Shown here: piece by piece, positions 15,440-29,022 of the stretch
Numbering within the stretch: the first letter of the stretch is position 1
Layout of the letters: each line of letters begins with the position of its first letter
Source of the DNA: Actinomadura sp. K4S16
Lineage (GTDB): Bacteria > Actinomycetota > Actinomycetes > Streptosporangiales > Streptosporangiaceae
Assembly: GCF_008327685.1 (NCBI RefSeq)
Contig: NZ_BDDE01000017.1
Location: 186,001 to 250,000 of the forward strand
Direction of reading: 5' to 3'
Length of the DNA: 64,000 nt
Made by a program: the position numbers and the translations under genes
The notes under the pieces: model-generated
What the model was told of the DNA's origin: nothing
Databases searched by the model: none
Seen by the model: the letters and a program-made list of their open reading frames with translations, nothing else

Positions 15440-15453
15440 GGCCAAGTGGCCAA
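15438..15453. promoter_or_regulatory. TetR operator centred on the start codon
   Basis: TTGGCC-AAGT-GGCCAA, centred at 15445/15446, exactly over the predicted transcription and translation start and touching the -10. Same pattern and same geometry as the operator of the TetR at 7217. Confidence 0.68.
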
Positions 15454-16057
15454 AGCGAATGGACGAGGCGTTCGGCCGACGAGTGCCGAGCAAGGCGCCG
15501 CCACCCGTGCGGCGATTCTGGAGGCGACCGCCGCCCTGATCGCCGAACTGGGGTGGGGGCGGGTCACCATGCGGGCGATCGCGGCGCGGGCCGGGGTGCC
15601 GCACGGCGTGATCAGCTACCACTTCCAGGGCAAGGACGACGTGCTCCGGCAGGCCGCCGTCACGGCGACGCTCCAGGCGCTCGCCGAGCCGGTGGAGGCG
15701 CTCGCGACGGCGAGCAGCGTCCAGGAGATGTTCGAGGGCACGATCGCGTGGTTCGCGGGCGGCGGTCTCGAGGACCCGTCCGTGGGACTGCTGCTGGAGA
15801 CCGCGCGCCAGTCCTCGCGCGATCCGGCCCTGCGCGAGCCCATCGCCGCGGCGACGCGGGAGTTCCGGGCCGCGCTCACCGAGCTGGTCCGGCGCGACCA
15901 GGAGCGCGGCGGCGTCACCGCGAGCGCGCCCGCGTCCGGCACGGCGACGGTGGTCGCCGCGCTGCTGGACGGGCTGCTGCTGCACCTGGTCATGGACCCC
16001 GAGCTCGATCTGGCAGGCGCGGTCGAGGCCGTGCGAACCCTCCTGAGAGGCGATTGA
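15446..16057 (+). CDS. TetR-family transcriptional regulator
   Basis: 203-residue TetR repressor with HTH (about 20-65) ILEATAALIAELGW and TMRAIAARAGVPHGVISYHFQGK. The GTG at 15446 was chosen over the more distal GTG because promoter and operator geometry place the transcript start there. The gene ends one base into the ATG of the MMPL exporter (TGATG), so the pair forms an operon that the regulator represses. Its HTH resembles the TetR at 6624-7217, consistent with their shared operator. Confidence 0.9.
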   Translation: MAKANGRGVRPTSAEQGAATRAAILEATAALIAELGWGRVTMRAIAARAGVPHGVISYHFQGKDDVLRQAAVTATLQALAEPVEALATASSVQEMFEGTIAWFAGGGLEDPSVGLLLETARQSSRDPALREPIAAATREFRAALTELVRRDQERGGVTASAPASGTATVVAALLDGLLLHLVMDPELDLAGAVEAVRTLLRGD

Positions 16058-18303
16058 TGGGACGACGTCGCTGGGGCGCCCTCATGGCCGAGCACCGCCG
16101 GCTGGTGATCACCACCTGGATCGTGGTGCTGATCGCCTGCGGGGCGAGCTTCCCCCTCCTGACCAAGCAGCTCAAGTCACCCGACTACGGGGTGGACGGC
16201 GCACCGTCCACCGAGGCCTCCCGGCTCGTCCAGCGGTACTTCGCCGGCCAGGGGGACGAGCAGGACGTCATCGTCTTCGACGCCGCGCGCGGCCGGATCG
16301 ACGACCCGGCGCGCAAGGCCGCCGTCCAGAAGGTGGTCGGCGCGGCCCGCGGGGAGGAGGGCGTGGTCACCGTCATCGGCCCGTTCGACCCGCAGGCGAG
16401 AGGGCAGGTGGCTCCCGACGGGCGCGCCACGATCGCCGTCGTCGGACTCAAGGGCGACGGCCGCGAGCGGCCCGCCAGGGCGGCCGACCTCCAGGACGCA
16501 CTCGACAGGGCGGCCCCCGGCGACGGGGTGGCGGCCTACCTGACCGGCTACTCGCCGATCACCAACGACCAGACGGTGGTGGGGACGGCCGACGCCGAGC
16601 GCGGCGAGGCGATCGGCATGCCGATCGCGCTCGCGGTGATGGTGCTGGCGTTCGGGGCGGTGGCGGCCGCGGTGCTGCCGCTGGTGCTGTCCATGGCCGG
16701 GCTGGTCCTCACGTTCGGCGTCGTCTACCTGCTCACGTTCGGGTTCTCCTTCGACTCCTTCCTGCTGACGATCGTCACGATGATCGGGACGGGCATCGGC
16801 ATCGACTACGCCATGTTCATCGTCAGCCGGTTCAGGGAGGAGCTGGCCCGCCGCGGGGTGACGCGGGGCGGGCCGCGCCGGCCGGAGGCCGTCGCGGAGG
16901 CCGCCGGGACGGCCGTCGCGACCTCCGGGCGGACCGTGCTGTTCTCCGGCGTCGTCGTCGCGATCTCGGTGTGCTCGCTGTTCGTCATGGAGGCCCCGGT
17001 CTTCCGGGAGATCTCCACCGGCGTGCTGATCTCGGTGGTGTGCACCCTCGCCGCCGCGCTGACGCTGCTGCCCGCCGTCCTCGCCGTCCTCGGGCCGCGG
17101 GTCGACGCCTGGTCGCTGCCCGAGCGGTGGCGCCCGGCCGACACCCGGTCCGGCGCGGGCGCCGAGCACGGCCCGTGGGCGCGGTGGGCCCGGCTGGTGA
17201 TGCGCCGGCCGGTCGTGTTCGGCCTGGCGGCCGCCGCCGTCCTGGTCGTCTGCGCGCTCCCGGTGCCGGGCGTCAAGTACGGGATCGACCTCGGCACCGC
17301 GTCCCTGGAGGGCCGGCCGACCGCCAAGGCGCAGACCGTCCTCGAACGCTCCTTCACCGCCGGGGCGGTGTCGCCGGTGCAGGTCGTGGTCACCGGTCCG
17401 GACGGCGCGGCGCTGGACGCCGCCGGGCAGCGCCAGGCCGCGCGGGTGGCGGCCCTCGTACGGCAGGACCGGCGCGTGGCCGACGTGGAGTCCTTGCCCG
17501 GTTCCGGACGGGTGCTGATCAACGCCGTCCCCCGGGTGCCCATCGACTCGCCCGCCGCCACCCGGCTGGTGAAGGACATCCGGAGCGGCATCGCGCCCGA
17601 GGCCGCCCCTGACCAGCAGGTGCTGGTGGGGGGCGCCACCGCGACCTTCGTCGACCTGTCCGAGGAGACCACCGGAAAGCTCCCCTACGTGATGGCGCTC
17701 GTGCTCGGCCTGTCGCTGCTGTTCCTGCTCGTGGTGTTCCGGAGCGTCGCGCTGCCGGTCAAGGCCGTGGCCATGAACCTGCTCGTCACCGCCGCCTCGG
17801 TCGGCCTCACCGTCTGGGTCTTCCAGCACGGCCACGGCGAGGGCCTGCTCGGCTTCCACAGCACCGGGTTCGTCCAGGTGTACCTGCCGATCACCGTGTT
17901 CGTGCTGCTGTTCGGCCTCTCGATGGACTACGAGGTCTTCCTCATCCGCCGCATGAAGGAGGCGTGGGAGGACGGCCACGACAACGCGACCGCCGTCGCC
18001 GCCGGGGTCGAGCACACGGCCCGCCCGATCGCGGCCGCGGCGGCGATCATGGTGGCGGTGTTCGGCGGCTTCCTGACCGCCGGGATCCTGGAGCTGAAGG
18101 AGTTCGGGCTCTCGCTGGCGACCGCGATCGCGCTGGACGCGACCCTGGTGCGGCTGGTGCTCGTCCCGGCCCTGATGAGGCTGTTCGGCGACTGGAACTG
18201 GTGGCTGCCCGGCGGGCTCGGCCGGCGGCTCCCCCGGCTCGGCGAGGAGGGGGCCCGGACGGCTCACCCGGAGGTCGGCCCGGCGGGGGCGTCCGGGGCC
18301 TGA
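16057..18303 (+). CDS. MMPL-family (RND-like) membrane transporter
   Basis: 748-residue exporter of the MmpL superfamily, cotranscribed with and overlapping the TetR gene by 1 nt. An N-terminal helix (LVITTWIVVLIACG) and extracytoplasmic loop come first, then a helix bundle containing GTGIGIDYAMFIVSRFREE. A second loop and bundle follow, containing GLSMDYEVFLIRRMKEAW, and the C-terminal tail has the common DWNWWLPG motif. Likely role: TetR-controlled efflux of a lipid or toxic amphiphile. The last 40 nt overlap the convergent regulator gene. It is paralogous to the MMPL at 842-2998. Confidence 0.92.
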   Translation: MGRRRWGALMAEHRRLVITTWIVVLIACGASFPLLTKQLKSPDYGVDGAPSTEASRLVQRYFAGQGDEQDVIVFDAARGRIDDPARKAAVQKVVGAARGEEGVVTVIGPFDPQARGQVAPDGRATIAVVGLKGDGRERPARAADLQDALDRAAPGDGVAAYLTGYSPITNDQTVVGTADAERGEAIGMPIALAVMVLAFGAVAAAVLPLVLSMAGLVLTFGVVYLLTFGFSFDSFLLTIVTMIGTGIGIDYAMFIVSRFREELARRGVTRGGPRRPEAVAEAAGTAVATSGRTVLFSGVVVAISVCSLFVMEAPVFREISTGVLISVVCTLAAALTLLPAVLAVLGPRVDAWSLPERWRPADTRSGAGAEHGPWARWARLVMRRPVVFGLAAAAVLVVCALPVPGVKYGIDLGTASLEGRPTAKAQTVLERSFTAGAVSPVQVVVTGPDGAALDAAGQRQAARVAALVRQDRRVADVESLPGSGRVLINAVPRVPIDSPAATRLVKDIRSGIAPEAAPDQQVLVGGATATFVDLSEETTGKLPYVMALVLGLSLLFLLVVFRSVALPVKAVAMNLLVTAASVGLTVWVFQHGHGEGLLGFHSTGFVQVYLPITVFVLLFGLSMDYEVFLIRRMKEAWEDGHDNATAVAAGVEHTARPIAAAAAIMVAVFGGFLTAGILELKEFGLSLATAIALDATLVRLVLVPALMRLFGDWNWWLPGGLGRRLPRLGEEGARTAHPEVGPAGASGA

Positions 18304-19274
18304 ACGCCGTCCACGAGGGCGGCGCCGGTGGCCGTCCGGTAGTAGAGGACGGAGCGTCCGGCGCGGCGGCGGTCGATCAGGCGGGCGTCGGACAGCACCC
18401 GGAGGTGGCGGCCGACCGATCCGAGCCCCTGCCCGGCGAGCGCCACGAGCTGCGTGGTGCTCAGCGGCGTGGCGAGCAGGACGAGCACGCGGGCGCGCCC
18501 CGCGCCGAGGAGGCGTTCGAGCGCCTCGGGGACGGCGGCGCCGGCCGCGTCCGCGAGCGGCGCAGAGCAAGGGTGGACGATCGCGTAGCGGGCGGGGTCG
18601 GCCTCCTCCCAGGCCACCCAGCCCGTTCGCGGCGTGACCGGGACGAAGAGGAGCCGGGAGCCGGAGATGTCGCGCGGCGGGTAGTCGCGGACGTTGATCT
18701 GCAGGCGGCCGGCGCCGAGCCAGCGCATCCCCGAGCGCATGTCGTCCAGGGCGGCGGCCCATCCGCCGCGGCTCAGCTGCCCGGCGCGGGCGACGGCGTC
18801 GGCCTCGATGACGCGGCGGCGGCGCTCCCAGTCCGGCTCGACGGCGTGCGTCCACACCCGCTCCAGCAGGCCGGCGAGCCGCTCGGGCACGTCGGGGCGC
18901 CGCAGCTCGGCGGGCAGCGGGCCCCCGAACGAGACCTCCAGGTCGGCGTGCGCCCGCTCGGGCGGGGTCCGGCGGACGGCGGCGAGCTCCTCGTGGAACG
19001 CCGGCGAGCCCGCGCCCGGGTGCGGCGGCGTCAGGAAGTCGGCGTTCCACTTCGTCCTGGTGCCGAGGGCCGCGTGCAGCAGCGCGGCGGTGACGGGGTC
19101 GCGCCGGAGAGTGCGCCGGTAGGCGGGCAGGTGGACGTCGAGCCAGGCCCGCTCCCCGGGGTGCGCGGCGACGCCCTTCTCCAGGAGCTTCAGGCAGGCG
19201 GTGGTCTCCGCGAGGGCCGACACCACGAACCGCCCGCTCGCGAGCGTGTCCGCGTCGACCAGCCACCAGCCCAC
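18264..19274 (-). CDS. ArsR-like winged-helix regulator with large N-terminal domain (DUF5937 type)
   Basis: 336-residue regulator. The C-terminal ~75 residues are an ArsR-type winged helix (TPLSTTQLVALAGQGLGSVGRHLRVLSDARLI, then RAGRSVLYYRTATG). The N-terminal ~240 residues form an uncharacterised domain seen in actinobacterial regulators of this layout. The GTG start at 19274 has GGAGG 6 nt upstream. An inverted repeat over the Shine-Dalgarno region suggests autorepression. The gene is divergent from an MFS transporter, its probable target. The 3' end overlaps the MMPL gene by 40 nt on the opposite strand. Confidence 0.82.
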   Translation of the reverse strand: MGWWLVDADTLASGRFVVSALAETTACLKLLEKGVAAHPGERAWLDVHLPAYRRTLRRDPVTAALLHAALGTRTKWNADFLTPPHPGAGSPAFHEELAAVRRTPPERAHADLEVSFGGPLPAELRRPDVPERLAGLLERVWTHAVEPDWERRRRVIEADAVARAGQLSRGGWAAALDDMRSGMRWLGAGRLQINVRDYPPRDISGSRLLFVPVTPRTGWVAWEEADPARYAIVHPCSAPLADAAGAAVPEALERLLGAGRARVLVLLATPLSTTQLVALAGQGLGSVGRHLRVLSDARLIDRRRAGRSVLYYRTATGAALVDGVQAPDAPAGPTSG

Positions 19275-19294
19275 GTTTCGCCTCCGTGCGAAAC
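19275..19294. promoter_or_regulatory. Operator between the ArsR-like and MFS genes
   Basis: Perfect arms GTTTCGC (19275-19281) and GCGAAAC (19288-19294) with a 6-bp spacer, directly abutting the regulator start codon and 40 bp before the MFS start. Presumed binding site of the ArsR-like regulator. Confidence 0.6.
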
Positions 19295-19333
19295 ATTACC
19301 GGCGACCCGGCGGTGCGCCCGACCCTTTCGATC

Positions 19334-20512
19334 ATGCGCACGTATCGGGACCTCTTCCGCACTCCGGAGTACACGCCCCTCTTCGCGTCCTTCACCGTGC
19401 AGGCGTCCGCCCAGACGGTCAGCGGCCTGGCGCTCGGCACGCTGGTGTACGACTCGACCCGGTCGCCGCTGCTGTCGGCGCTGAGCATGTTCGGCGGCTC
19501 GTTCGCCCAGATGGCGGGCGCGCTCACCCTGCTCTCGGCCGCCGACCGCCTGCCGCCGCGGGCGACGCTCGCCTCCATCGCCCTGCTCTTCGGCACGGGG
19601 ACGGCCGTGCTGGCGGTCCCCGGCCTCCCGCTGGCGGCGGTGTTCGCCATCGTGCTGGGCCTCGGCCTGGTCGCGTCGCTCGGCAGCGGCGTCCGCTACG
19701 GCCTGCTGAGCGAGATCCTGCCCGAGGAGGGCTACCTCCTCGGCCGCTCCGTGCTGAACATGTCGGTGGGGACGATGCAGATCTGCGGCTTCGCCATCGG
19801 CGGCGTCCTCGTCGTCGCGCTCTCGCCCCGGGGGACCCTGCTCACCGGCGCCGCGCTCTACCTGCTCACCGCCGTCGTGGCGGTCGCCGGGCTGAGCCGC
19901 CGCCCGCCCCGGGCGGCCGGACGTCCGAGCCCGGCGCAGACCTGGCGCACCAACGTGCGGCTGCTGTCCTCGGCGCCGCGCCGCGCCACCTACCTCGCGA
20001 TGTGGGTGCCGAACGGTCTGATCGTCGGCTGCGAGGCCCTCTTCGTCTCCTACTCCCCGCACCACGCGGGGCTCCTGCTCGCCATGGCCGCCGTGGGCAT
20101 GCTGGCGGGCGACACCGTGACGGGCCGGTTCGTCCCGCCGCACCTGCGCGCGCGTCTCGGCCCGGTCCTGCGGCTCCTGCTGGCGGTCCCCTACCTGCTG
20201 TTCGCCGTCGACCCGCCGCTCCCCCTCGCCGCGGCCGCCGTCCTTTCGGCCTCCGTCGGCTATGCCGCGACGCTGCTGCTGCAGGAACGCCTCATGGCGC
20301 TCACACCGGTCGCCATGCACGGGCACGCCCTGGGCCTGCACTCGTCCGGGATGCTCACGATGCAGGGGGTGGGCGCGGCCCTGGCGGGCGGCGCGGCCCA
20401 GGCGACGTCCCCCGCGGCCGCGATGGCGATCATGGCCGCCGCCTCGGTGGCCGTCACCCTCGCCCTGGCGCCCGGCCTGCGCCCGCTCCCCGACCTCCGC
20501 ACCGCGAACTGA
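19334..20512 (+). CDS. MFS transporter
   Basis: 392-residue major facilitator protein with about 12 hydrophobic segments. The N-terminus YRDLFRTPEYTPLFASFTVQ is typical of actinobacterial drug-efflux MFS proteins. A central loop (RRPPRAAGRPSPAQTWRTN) joins the two halves. The ATG at 19334 is preferred because it starts at the conserved cytoplasmic N-terminus; an upstream in-frame ATG at 19286 lies within the operator. It is divergent from the ArsR-like regulator, so ligand-induced efflux is likely. The substrate is unknown. Confidence 0.88.
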   Translation: MRTYRDLFRTPEYTPLFASFTVQASAQTVSGLALGTLVYDSTRSPLLSALSMFGGSFAQMAGALTLLSAADRLPPRATLASIALLFGTGTAVLAVPGLPLAAVFAIVLGLGLVASLGSGVRYGLLSEILPEEGYLLGRSVLNMSVGTMQICGFAIGGVLVVALSPRGTLLTGAALYLLTAVVAVAGLSRRPPRAAGRPSPAQTWRTNVRLLSSAPRRATYLAMWVPNGLIVGCEALFVSYSPHHAGLLLAMAAVGMLAGDTVTGRFVPPHLRARLGPVLRLLLAVPYLLFAVDPPLPLAAAAVLSASVGYAATLLLQERLMALTPVAMHGHALGLHSSGMLTMQGVGAALAGGAAQATSPAAAMAIMAAASVAVTLALAPGLRPLPDLRTAN

Positions 20513-20556
20513 GCACGCCCGGGGCACGGGGACTGAGCACGGCCGGGGGCACGGGA
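20508..20556. repeat. Two-copy tandem repeat at the MFS stop codon
   Basis: A unit of 24-25 bp beginning ACTGAGCACG and ending GGGCACGGG occurs twice in a row (20508-20531, 20532-20556). The first copy contains the MFS stop codon, so duplication left an extra in-frame-like copy outside the gene. Function unlikely. Confidence 0.6.
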
Positions 20557-20617
20557 TCTCCACACGATCCGCACACGGCGGACGCCACCGGCGCGGCGGG
20601 GCGGCGTCCAATGAGGC

Positions 20618-22030
20618 ATGCGCGTGAAGATGATCCTCCCGGCCCTGACCGAGGCGACGTCGCCGTTCTTCCGCCCGATCAAGTACTCGCTGTTCCCGCC
20701 GCTCGGGCTGGCCACGCTCGCCGCCTACCTCGACCCGGACGACGAGGTGACGCTGACCGACGAGCACGTCCAGCAGGTCGACACCTCCGACGAGCCCGAC
20801 CTCGTGGTGATCCAGGTCTACATCACCTCGGCGCGGCGCGCCTACGAGCTGGCCGACCTCTACCGCGCCCGGGGCGCGCACGTCTGCCTGGGCGGGCTGC
20901 ACGTCACCTCGCTCCCGGACGAGGCGGCCCGGCACGCCGACACGATCTTCTGCGGGCCGGGCGAGGACACCTGGCCCCGCTTCCTCGCCGACCTGCGCGC
21001 CGGGCGCCCGGCGGCCCGCTACGACTCCGCCGAGCGGACGCTCGCCGGGCTTCCGCCGGTCCGCCGCGACCTCATCGCCCGCGAGCGCTACCTGGTCCCG
21101 AACTCGATCGTGGTGTCGCGCGGCTGCCCGCACGTGTGCGACTTCTGCTACAAGGAGGCGTTCTTCGAGGGCGGCAAGTCGTTCTACACCCAGACCGTCG
21201 ACGCGGCGCTCGCCGAGATCGACCGGCTGCCGGGGCGGCACCTGTACTTCCTCGACGACCACCTGTTCGGCAACGCCCGGTTCGCGTCCGCGCTGTTCGA
21301 CGGCATGCGCGGGATGGGGCGGCTCTGGCAGGCGGCGGGGACGGTGAAGGCGGTGCTGAACCCCGGGCTCCTGGAGAAGGCCGTCGAGTCCGGGCTGCGG
21401 AGCCTGTTCGTCGGCTTCGAGACCGTCAACGCCGGCAACCTCACCGAGCAGCGCAAATGGCAGAACATCGACCGCGACTACGGCGCGGTGGTCCGCCGCC
21501 TGCACGACAACGGCGTGATGGTCAACGGAAGCTTCGTGTTCGGGATGGACGAGGACGACCCGGCGGTGTTCGACCGCACCGTCGAGTGGGCGGTCGGCCA
21601 GGGCATCGAGACCGCGACCTTCCACATCCTGACCCCCTATCCGGGCACTCGCCTCTACGACCGCATGGCCAAGGCCGACCGGCTCCTGCACTCCGACTGG
21701 GACCGGTACGACACCCGTACGGTCGTCTTCAAGCCCGCCAAGATGACCGCCCGCCAACTGGAGGACGGTTACTGGCGCGCCTACCGCGACTTCTACCGGT
21801 GGGGCTCGATCCTGCGCGGCGCCGCGACCAAGCCGACCCTGCGCGGCAAGGCCAGGCACGCCGCCTACGCCGGGGGCTGGAAGAAGTTCGAGCCCGCCTG
21901 GGACCTGGTCATCCGTGCGAAGCGGGCTGGGCGCGCGCTGCCGCTGCTGGAGGCGGTCCTGTCCGGCTTCGGCGGCCGTCCGGCCCGCTCCGGGCATCAC
22001 CGGGAACCGGAGCGGGCATCCGTATCCTGA
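20618..22030 (+). CDS. B12-binding-domain radical SAM protein
   Basis: 470-residue enzyme. An N-terminal cobalamin-binding-like Rossmann region (about 1-130, with FPPLGLATLAAYL and GGLHVTSLPDEA) is followed by a radical SAM core (about 160-370). In the core, C-x3-C-x2-C reads CPHVCDFC and binds the [4Fe-4S] cluster. GFETVN, FVFGMDEDD and LTPYPGTRLYDRM are typical of the BchE/HpnR-like class. The C-terminal ~100 residues include YWRAYRDFYRW, as in DUF4070-containing members. The classic B12 DxHxxG histidine is not obvious, so true cobalamin use is uncertain. The product may be a methyltransferase or cyclase acting on a lipid or secondary metabolite. No partner is adjacent; the carboxylase downstream is separated by 194 bp. 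Confidence 0.85.
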   Translation: MRVKMILPALTEATSPFFRPIKYSLFPPLGLATLAAYLDPDDEVTLTDEHVQQVDTSDEPDLVVIQVYITSARRAYELADLYRARGAHVCLGGLHVTSLPDEAARHADTIFCGPGEDTWPRFLADLRAGRPAARYDSAERTLAGLPPVRRDLIARERYLVPNSIVVSRGCPHVCDFCYKEAFFEGGKSFYTQTVDAALAEIDRLPGRHLYFLDDHLFGNARFASALFDGMRGMGRLWQAAGTVKAVLNPGLLEKAVESGLRSLFVGFETVNAGNLTEQRKWQNIDRDYGAVVRRLHDNGVMVNGSFVFGMDEDDPAVFDRTVEWAVGQGIETATFHILTPYPGTRLYDRMAKADRLLHSDWDRYDTRTVVFKPAKMTARQLEDGYWRAYRDFYRWGSILRGAATKPTLRGKARHAAYAGGWKKFEPAWDLVIRAKRAGRALPLLEAVLSGFGGRPARSGHHREPERASVS

Positions 22031-22224
22031 TCACTTCCGGCGCCGGTGCGCCGCTCGGTGCCCGCGCAGCGTAGGCGACGGCTTTTGCAGGTTTCCTACA
22101 ACTGGAGCGGCGCAGCGTGCGTTGTCGGCGGCATGGCGCCGCCGCCCTCTGGGCGGAAAGGTGAACAGTGTCCGGGTGCGCCGTGTCCCGGCGCCGCAAT
22201 CGTCTAACAGGAGGGCTCGGTCGG

Positions 22225-27723
<5,499 letters not shown>

Positions 27724-27729
27724 CGCGAG

Positions 27730-27757
27730 GGCGCGGGGGCCGACCGGCTCCCGCGCC
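27730..27757. terminator. Bidirectional hairpin terminator
   Basis: Arms GGCGCGGG (27730-27737) and CCCGCGCC (27750-27757), 12-nt loop, in the 57-bp gap between the convergent carboxylase and HEAT-repeat genes. Confidence 0.6.
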
Positions 27758-27780
27758 GCCGGCGGTTCCGGGTCGGGGCG

Positions 27781-28122
27781 CTAGAAGACCCAGCCGTTGG
27801 CGTACGCCTCTTCGAGCGCCTGCTCGGCCTCGCGGGTGTCGAGCATCTCCAGGCCGCGCACCGCCCAGAACCGCAGTGAATCGTCCTGGCTTTCGAGCTG
27901 GCCGCGGAACACCTCCAGGGCCTCCGGCGACCGGGCCTCGGCGATCAGTTCGAGCAGCCAGCAGCGCAGGCCGGGGTCGTCGCGCTCGGCCGCGAACTCC
28001 TCGATCAGCTCGCCCACGTAGGCGTCGGCGTGCTCGCGCAGGAAGTCGAACGCGTCCTCCCGGACCCGCGGCTCCTTCGTCCGCATGAGCTGCATGGCCT
28101 GATCGAAACGCCGCCGCGACAT
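27781..28122 (-). CDS. Small HEAT-repeat-like protein
   Basis: 113-residue soluble all-helical protein. Repeated helical pairs of about 30 residues are visible (VREDAFDFLREHADAYVGELIEEFA, DPGLRCWLLELIAEARSPEALEVF, DDSLRFWAVRGLEML), as in short HEAT/PBS-lyase-like scaffold proteins. The ATG at 28122 is chosen over an upstream in-frame start because the sequence before it is basic and not helical. The protein lacks catalytic motifs. It is probably a protein-binding adaptor; the partner is unknown. Confidence 0.7.
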   Translation of the reverse strand: MSRRRFDQAMQLMRTKEPRVREDAFDFLREHADAYVGELIEEFAAERDDPGLRCWLLELIAEARSPEALEVFRGQLESQDDSLRFWAVRGLEMLDTREAEQALEEAYANGWVF

Positions 28123-28176
28123 GGCCCCGACCCTACGGCCGACCCCCGACAAACGGCCACCAAAAGGGCGTAGGCA

Positions 28177-28212
28177 CGCCCGCCGGACGGGGCACGGTCC
28201 GTCCGGCGGGCG
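28177..28212 (-). terminator. Strong hairpin terminator after the LPMO gene
   Basis: Perfect 14-bp arms CGCCCGCCGGACGG (28177-28190) and CCGTCCGGCGGGCG (28199-28212) around an 8-nt loop, 21 nt past the stop. Downstream on the minus strand there is a CCCTTTT stretch. Confidence 0.8.
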
Positions 28213-28233
28213 GCGTCCGGCGGGCGGGAGCGG

Positions 28234-28896
28234 TCAGCCGAAGTTCACATCGCTGCAGATGTAGTACGACTGGTCCATGTGCGACGCCTGCCAGATCGTG
28301 TAGACGACGTGGCGTCCGCTGCGGCCGGGTGCGCTCACATCGCCGACCACGTAGTTGTTGCTCGGCGCGTACCGGCCGGTCTCCCGGACCAGCTCCAGGT
28401 CGCTCCACCGCAGCGGCCGGGTCAGCGGGTCGTACCCCTGGCGGGTGACGTAGACGCGGATGTAGTCGGCGCCGTGGCTCGCCTGGTCGTACAGGTTGAT
28501 CGTGAACGTGGTGCCGATGTCCGTGGTCGTCCACGGGCCGACGGCGTCCATGGACCGGTACCGCCCGCCCTCGGTCCGGCCGCCGCTGCACAGCTGCCCG
28601 TCGGGGATCGCCGCCTGGTGGTCGCCGCCGACGTTGTTGCGGTACAGCCCGTTCCAGTTCCACATGGCGTTGGGGTTGTCCTGCCACGCCTGCCAGCACA
28701 TCGGGTCCTTCTGCTGCATGGCGGGGTTCTGGAAGTCGCCGCCCCAGCGCAGCCAGCAGCCGTAGTTGCGGGACGCCGGATCGATCACCGATCCGTGCGC
28801 CGACGCCGTGCCGGACCACAGGGCGGGCGCCAGCACCGGCATGAGCAGGGCCGCCAGCAGGACTGTCAGGGCACGGCGTGCGCGGTCGTGTCGCAT
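28234..28896 (-). CDS. Secreted lytic polysaccharide monooxygenase (AA10)
   Basis: 220-residue secreted copper enzyme that oxidatively cleaves chitin or cellulose. A signal peptide (residues 1-33) ends in TASA, so the mature protein begins H34-GSVIDPASRNYGCW. H34 is the N-terminal copper ligand of the histidine brace; the second ligand is the His in YDQASHGADYIRVYV. Cysteine-rich NYGCW, DPMCW and QLCSGG and the C-terminal SYYICSDVNF are AA10 hallmarks. There is no carbohydrate-binding module. The SD GGAG lies 6 nt before the ATG. A perfect CebR-type box 36 bp upstream suggests induction by cello-oligosaccharides, hence cellulose as substrate. Confidence 0.93.
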   Translation of the reverse strand: MRHDRARRALTVLLAALLMPVLAPALWSGTASAHGSVIDPASRNYGCWLRWGGDFQNPAMQQKDPMCWQAWQDNPNAMWNWNGLYRNNVGGDHQAAIPDGQLCSGGRTEGGRYRSMDAVGPWTTTDIGTTFTINLYDQASHGADYIRVYVTRQGYDPLTRPLRWSDLELVRETGRYAPSNNYVVGDVSAPGRSGRHVVYTIWQASHMDQSYYICSDVNFG

Positions 28897-28931
28897 CGCG
28901 TTCTCCGTTCCGGTTGCGGGAAGGGCCGGAT

Positions 28932-28945
28932 TGGGAGCGCTCCCA
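28932..28945. promoter_or_regulatory. CebR-type operator of the LPMO gene
   Basis: TGGGAGCGCTCCCA, a perfect 14-bp palindrome identical to the LacI-family CebR box known from Streptomyces cellulose/cellobiose genes (from memory). It lies 35-49 bp upstream of the LPMO start, the usual place for repression. No cebR gene is in the window. Confidence 0.85.
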
Positions 28946-28987
28946 TGCGCATCGTAGACGCGCCTCGGTCCGCGGTCACCCGCGTCA

Positions 28988-28999
28988 TGAAAGCTTTCA
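28988..28999. promoter_or_regulatory. Palindrome upstream of the LPMO gene
   Basis: TGAAAGCTTTCA, a perfect 12-bp palindrome about 90 bp before the LPMO start and just beyond the 3' end of the MarR gene. Its half-site ATGAAAGC recurs at 41382-41398. Possible second operator or activator site. Confidence 0.4.
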
Positions 29000-29022
29000 C
29001 GCACCCGCGGGCGGGCGCCGGG

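Noticed and set aside
16177..19650. 3.5-kb minus-strand open frame opposite the MMPL and ArsR-like genes
   Set aside because: The translation is Arg/Gly/Pro/His-rich low-complexity sequence, typical of a shadow frame, and both overlapping genes have clear family motifs.
22031..22224. Riboswitch (e.g. cobalamin or biotin) before the carboxylase gene
   Set aside because: The region has a short hairpin (CCGCCC-TCT-GGGCGG) but no B12-box or other conserved aptamer core that I can recognise.
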